Shown here: piece by piece, positions 8,183 through 11,241 of the stretch | How positions within the stretch are numbered: the first letter of the stretch is position 1 | Layout: the number at the start of each line of letters is the position of its first letter | Source of the DNA: Cudoniella acicularis | Taxonomy: Eukaryota > Ascomycota > Leotiomycetes > Helotiales > Helotiaceae | Reading direction: 5' to 3' | Assembly: GCA_013054445.1 (NCBI GenBank) | Contig: JAAMPI010001701.1 | Coordinates: 1 to 11,241, forward strand | Length of the DNA: 11,241 nucleotides | Made by a program: the position numbers and the translations under genes | Notes under the pieces: model-generated | The model's input: only the letters and a program-made list of their open reading frames with translations | The model's database searches: none | Told to the model about the DNA's origin: nothing

Positions 8183-8231
8183 CAACATCAACATCAACAT
8201 CAACATCAACAACACCAACACCAACACCAAC
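8183..8231. repeat. CAACAT / CAACAC microsatellite
   Basis: Four tandem CAACAT units (8183-8206) grade through CAACAA into CAACAC units up to 8231. Read on the plus strand it would encode Asn-Ile then Asn-Thr repeats, but no surrounding gene supports translation. Confidence 0.85.
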
Positions 8232-8781
8232 TTTTCCAACTCGACAAGCCAACGTGAGATTTTCATCTCGGATCTAGGAATCCTTCAACTGGCTCTGGCT
8301 CAAGCGGGCCTGTTTCAGTCCTTGGACAACTTTGGGGCTCTCGATATGCGCAGTCGAGGCCCCAAACTCCCAGCTTCCAGTGGACGTCTTCAGGCTCGTC
8401 GATTCCTATCAGAATGCGCTTGAAGAGCAGGCTACTCACTCCTTTTTGGCCCCTTTTCCAGATTTATCTTCACAACGTCACATCGCGAGCTCTGCCAACC
8501 CAGATTTATGCGGGGGACGTTTTGGGCCTCAGTCGGGCCTTAAACAGCTCATCATCGAGTTTTGAAACCTTGTTCCAACAGACAAACATAATCACAACAG
8601 ATCCGCAGCAAGATCATGAGTATGGTTAAATTATCAGAGCCGGTACGCGGAATTGGAATTACCCATCCCAACACTGGTTGAAGGCCGAGGAACCTTCGTT
8701 GGTGTTTGAATTTGTTCCTGCAGTTATGCATGCGGGTTGACGGCTCGGAACGCGTGCTTGAGATCTGGGGATATTCAATTC

Positions 8782-8803
8782 TTTTTTTTTTTAAAAAAAA
8801 AAA
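8782..8803. repeat. T11A11 homopolymer palindrome
   Basis: Eleven T (8782-8792) are followed directly by eleven A (8793-8803), a perfect 22-bp palindrome. Poly(dA:dT) tracts resist nucleosome wrapping, so it may mark an open promoter region; it is also a slippage-prone site. Confidence 0.8.
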
Positions 8804-9302
8804 CAGACAGCTGGAAGACACCGAGACCTATTTTCTCTAGCAGTATAAGGGAATTAATACTATTATTTGGAACCTCATTTCAAAGTTTCCTAGAGCAAAG
8901 TCGGCAAGCAAGCAGCACTGCCTCCAACCCACCTGCAGGTTATTCTCATGGCCACCCCACCATCAACTCACACACCTCTTCATCCTACAAATGCAACCTC
9001 ACAAGACCGCGCACAATGTCCCAATAGAAGGCGTCCCTTGGCGCCCGGATGCTTGGAGAGTTGGTAGCAACTTCCTATGTCTGACTGTTGCAGCAAATAG
9101 GATTTGGTAATATGTTCCGGTGCATCATTCAAATGCACCATTCTTTTTGTATATTTCGGAATTTTGTTTCGTTCCTCTAGGTGATATTTCTAGCTTGGGG
9201 TCTGAGGGCTTGCAGATTATTTTCCAGATGAGGATTTCCTAATCTACGACATCTGTTCTGCAGTCATCAAGACGGGGTGATCCGTCTTACTGATCCAAAT
9301 CC

Positions 9303-10428
9303 ATGGCATCACCAGTACCAAGGAGTTTTCGGCACGGAATGTACAAGAGTTTTCCAAGGGAGGATCCGATAACGAATTTCTTTATTTTACCAAGAGCAAC
9401 AGGGCCAAATGGACCGGATAATGCGGTGATCAAGATTGGGTCTTCTTTACCTCTTCAATGGAGTACGAACCTCACCTCTGTCGACCTCGAACTTTTTCAA
9501 CAAATGGATGGTGTACAAAATTGTACGGACTGTGTCAAAGGTCCCTTCACGATCACTAGTCAGTAAATTCATTCCCAGGACAAATCAAGAATACTCACAT
9601 CTCCCAGAAGCACTTACCGATCAAAATTTTACTTGGACTGTAGATCCAGGCCCTTTTTCATTAGTTTCTGGAAATGTTTTCTTTCTCATGATTCACGAAA
9701 CGGCGCAAGACTTTAATACCGACCCATCACGATTTGTCTCGAGCTTTTTGACCTTTACCACGGGACCTATCAATAACGGATCCTACTTTTCGAATTCCAG
9801 CTCTATTATTCCAAACCCATCCACACCGTCCATCCCTTTATACACAGGCCTTATAACAGTAACCGCTATCTCGACTTTCTCAATTTCAATTCCTTCCTTG
9901 TTTGTAGCTACTAGCACTCCTACGATTTCGGTCATCTCGATACCTACGCAGACAAGCACGCCCGGTGTTTTAGCTACGACCACATTCGCAACAACGGTCT
10001 CCGAATTAAGCACACTAATACCATCCTCTGAACCCTCTCCATTCCCAACCCCACAAATCACAACAGCCCAAGAATCTACGGTCAAAATCGCAGGCCTTCC
10101 CAAACCCACATTCATCGGCATGCTCCTCATCCCGCTTTTCGTTCTTCCCATCGCCATCCTCATAAGCTTATACCTCGTCCACCGAAATAGAAAGCCTACA
10201 CAGAAAATTCGAACACGAGATTCTTTTCAGCGGCCACTGCTGCCGAAGCTTGAGCATGTCAGCTTCGCGTCGAACAGGCAAATTCCGGAACTTGGTCACG
10301 ATGATGTGGCTCGACCTGGATTTGTTTACACGAAGTCTGGCGGGAGGAAGAGGAGTATATATGAGTTGATGGCTTTGAGGAGGCAGACGGCTGTTTGTGA
10401 GCTGCCTTGTCCTGAGGTGACGGACTGA
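9303..10428 (+). CDS. Ser/Thr-rich single-pass membrane surface protein
   Basis: I predict exons 9303-9558 and 9608-10428 (358 aa). The ectodomain begins NFFILPRATGPNGPDN (about residue 25), with IGSSLPLQWSTNLT, then NFTWTVDPG and SLVSGNVFFLMI, the pattern of a leotiomycete-type family of unknown function with an Ig-like or beta-rich head. N-glycosylation sequons (NLT, NCT, NFT, NGS, NSS) and a Ser/Thr/Pro-rich stalk (about 150-245) suggest an extracellular, glycosylated position. The membrane span is about 254-276 (FIGMLLIPLFVLPIAILISL), followed by basic HRNRK and a cytoplasmic tail of about 80 residues. The intron (9559-9607) has a weak GTCAGT donor and ends TCCCAG; it is needed because the frame changes, and the better-looking GTAAAT donor at 9563 does not restore it. 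The expected signal peptide is missing: residues 1-24 are basic and polar. Either an upstream exon is unseen or the 5' end is eroded. Confidence 0.65.
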
Positions 10429-11041
10429 GAGTGTGCATGAGTTGAGAGATATCTCCGGCCCTTCTCTCCAAGTGCTCAGTCTGGTCTCGATATCATTCGA
10501 GGATTTTAATCACAGGAACCCGGAATATTGGCGGAATGTATGCTCTGAGGTCCCAGAATGCTTTAGGTCGGGCATCCAGCTGGATATCATCCGCACAGCA
10601 AAGAGGTCGACATTCGACGAGGAACTCGGTCCGCACACGAGTCCGACACCCATCGTCCTGCCCGCGCTATATTTTGGTCAATCTTCGAGGCGGCATGTAG
10701 CAATATACCACCGAAGGAGGTTCAGAGATGAGGCCTATATAGTAAAGAGTTAGACGGGAGTGTCTAGGAGCAGAACTTTGTTTCGAATTCTTCGAACACC
10801 TCGACTGGGAGTTTGGAGAGAAGGATATAATAATGGTTGCATCACCCAGGGGAATCGTGCTTTCTGGTGCCTTCGAGCATCCAGGAACCTCCTCGAAAAC
10901 CATCAACGGAAAATGGAGCAAGCAAGATTATATTTTCGTATTTACATACTTTTAGTGTAGCAGAGGCACCTTAATATATACTCATGTTCACCATCGTGTA
11001 TTTTTCTTCCATCTCCCCTTTCCTTCTCAATGAGGCGCTCC
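10429..11041. other. intergenic region with unassigned open frames
   Basis: A plus-strand ATG frame at 10433-10753 (106 codons) and an adjoining frame open from 10746 to 10955 (69 codons, no early ATG) are the only candidates. The second has a plausible amino-acid mix (for example ELCFEFFEHLDWEFGEKDII) but no family I recognise, and no intron of workable length joins the two. They may be remains of a decayed gene or chance. The right part is the 3' flank of the sedolisin exon. Confidence 0.35.
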
Positions 11042-11116
11042 TTACTTTGTTGCCTTTGAAACCGTCAATAAAGACCCGTAGTTTGGCGTTCCTAGACCGG
11101 TTGCTGGATCCCATCC
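11042..11116 (-). CDS. last exon of a sedolisin (S53, tripeptidyl-peptidase-like), partial
   Basis: Read on the minus strand from 11116 to the TAA at 11044-11042, the frame gives 24 residues beginning GWDPATGLGTPNYGSLL. This is the conserved C-terminal signature of sedolisin/tripeptidyl-peptidase proteases; in that family the Asp of GWDP is a calcium ligand, next to the Gly that also contributes. The exon is preceded on the minus strand by a convincing intron end, GTGCTAATTTTGAACCACAG, with a CTAAT branch site. The catalytic Glu/Asp/Ser residues would lie in exons beyond the window. Fungal members are usually secreted acid proteases, so a secreted proteolytic role is expected from the family. 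The frame starting at the overlapping ATG (MGSSNRSR) is a shadow. Confidence 0.75.
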   Translation of the reverse strand, partial: GWDPATGLGTPNYGSLLTVSKATK

Positions 11117-11241
11117 CTGTGGTTCAAAATTAGCACACATTCACACAATCATCACATTTCCGTGTAGCTCCTCCATATCGTCTCATTTCGTCTCGTCCCA
11201 CTCCCTCCCATTCCCTCCACAAAAAGCCATCACCCAAAAAA
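11117..11241 (-). other. partial intron of the sedolisin gene
   Basis: None of the three minus-strand frames here encodes the residues expected just upstream of GWDP (a cysteine/glycine-rich PGC-x-x-GF stretch), so the intron probably runs to or past the window end. The minus strand is purine-rich. Several GT dinucleotides could be donors; none can be chosen. Confidence 0.5.

Larger units (their letters stand above)
7989..9302. other. intergenic region, no convincing gene
   Basis: This lies between the start of the minus-strand deoxyribosyltransferase-like gene and the plus-strand membrane protein gene. Open frames on both strands exist, partly because the CAACAT repeat lacks stops, but none resembles a protein. 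It holds the hexanucleotide repeat, a T11A11 block and a 10-bp palindrome ACCTGCAGGT at 8931-8940. An exon encoding the missing signal peptide of the next gene could lie near the right end; I could not find one. Confidence 0.5.

Noticed and set aside
7661..8266. Minus-strand 201-codon frame overlapping the deoxyribosyltransferase-like gene
   Set aside because: Its open length comes from the stop-free repeat and from coding sequence in another frame; the real frame has all family motifs.
8069..8423. Plus-strand frames encoding Asn-Ile/Asn-Thr or His-Gln repeats
   Set aside because: Products of translating the CAACAT microsatellite, with no flanking gene character.
9783..10163. Minus-strand 126-codon frame inside the membrane protein gene
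   Set aside because: Val/Gly-rich antisense of the Ser/Thr stalk; the sense strand shows sequons, a stalk, a membrane span and a tail.
1..11241. tRNA or rRNA genes, CRISPR arrays, retroelement or transposase coding sequence
   Set aside because: I looked for cloverleaf-like blocks, spaced repeats and transposase or reverse-transcriptase motifs and saw none; the short inverted repeats lack element coding sequence.

Overview
The window looks like nuclear DNA of a filamentous ascomycete (Pezizomycotina; my guess is a leotiomycete). It has short GT-AG introns of about 45-90 nt, several with CTGAC/CTGAT/CTAAT branch sites. The protein families are typical of such fungi: a 2EXR protein, a PigL_N-type STAND N-terminal domain, a KA1-like tail, a cysteine-rich CYYPDG surface protein and a sedolisin. 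There is no operon-like packing; genes are separated by 0.35-1.3 kb of noncoding sequence. All family names come from motif recognition by eye, not from a search.

Layout. 56-582 (+): three-exon small secreted protein. 583-1791: noncoding, with a strongly G-poor stretch. 1792-2726 (+): cysteine-rich, single-pass membrane protein gene broken by a nonsense codon and two frameshifts, one in an 11-G run. 2727-3426: convergent intergenic region with two strong inverted repeats. 3427-5527 (-): long gene with an N-terminal STAND/PigL_N-like domain, coiled coil, disordered middle and C-terminal KA1-like domain but no kinase domain. Two consecutive TAA codons interrupt its frame unless a 3n-length intron removes them. 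5528-6167: probable divergent promoter region with paired palindromes. 6168-7131 (+): 2EXR-domain gene with an in-frame TGA before its conserved C-terminal part. 7488-7988 (-): intact, intronless nucleoside 2-deoxyribosyltransferase-like gene. 7989-9302: noncoding with a hexanucleotide repeat and a T11A11 block. 9303-10428 (+): Ser/Thr-rich single-pass membrane protein whose signal peptide is not visible. 10429-11041: no convincing gene. 11042-11116 (-): last exon of a sedolisin (S53) protease that continues beyond the window.

The genes do not form an evident pathway. The recurring theme is surface or secreted proteins and self/non-self-type signalling domains in an accessory-like region. Two of the seven genes are visibly damaged and a third carries ambiguous in-frame stops. 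The most noteworthy items are the kinase-less PigL_N/KA1 protein with its TAATAA interruption and the paired TTCAATTGAA palindromes in the divergent promoter region upstream of it.
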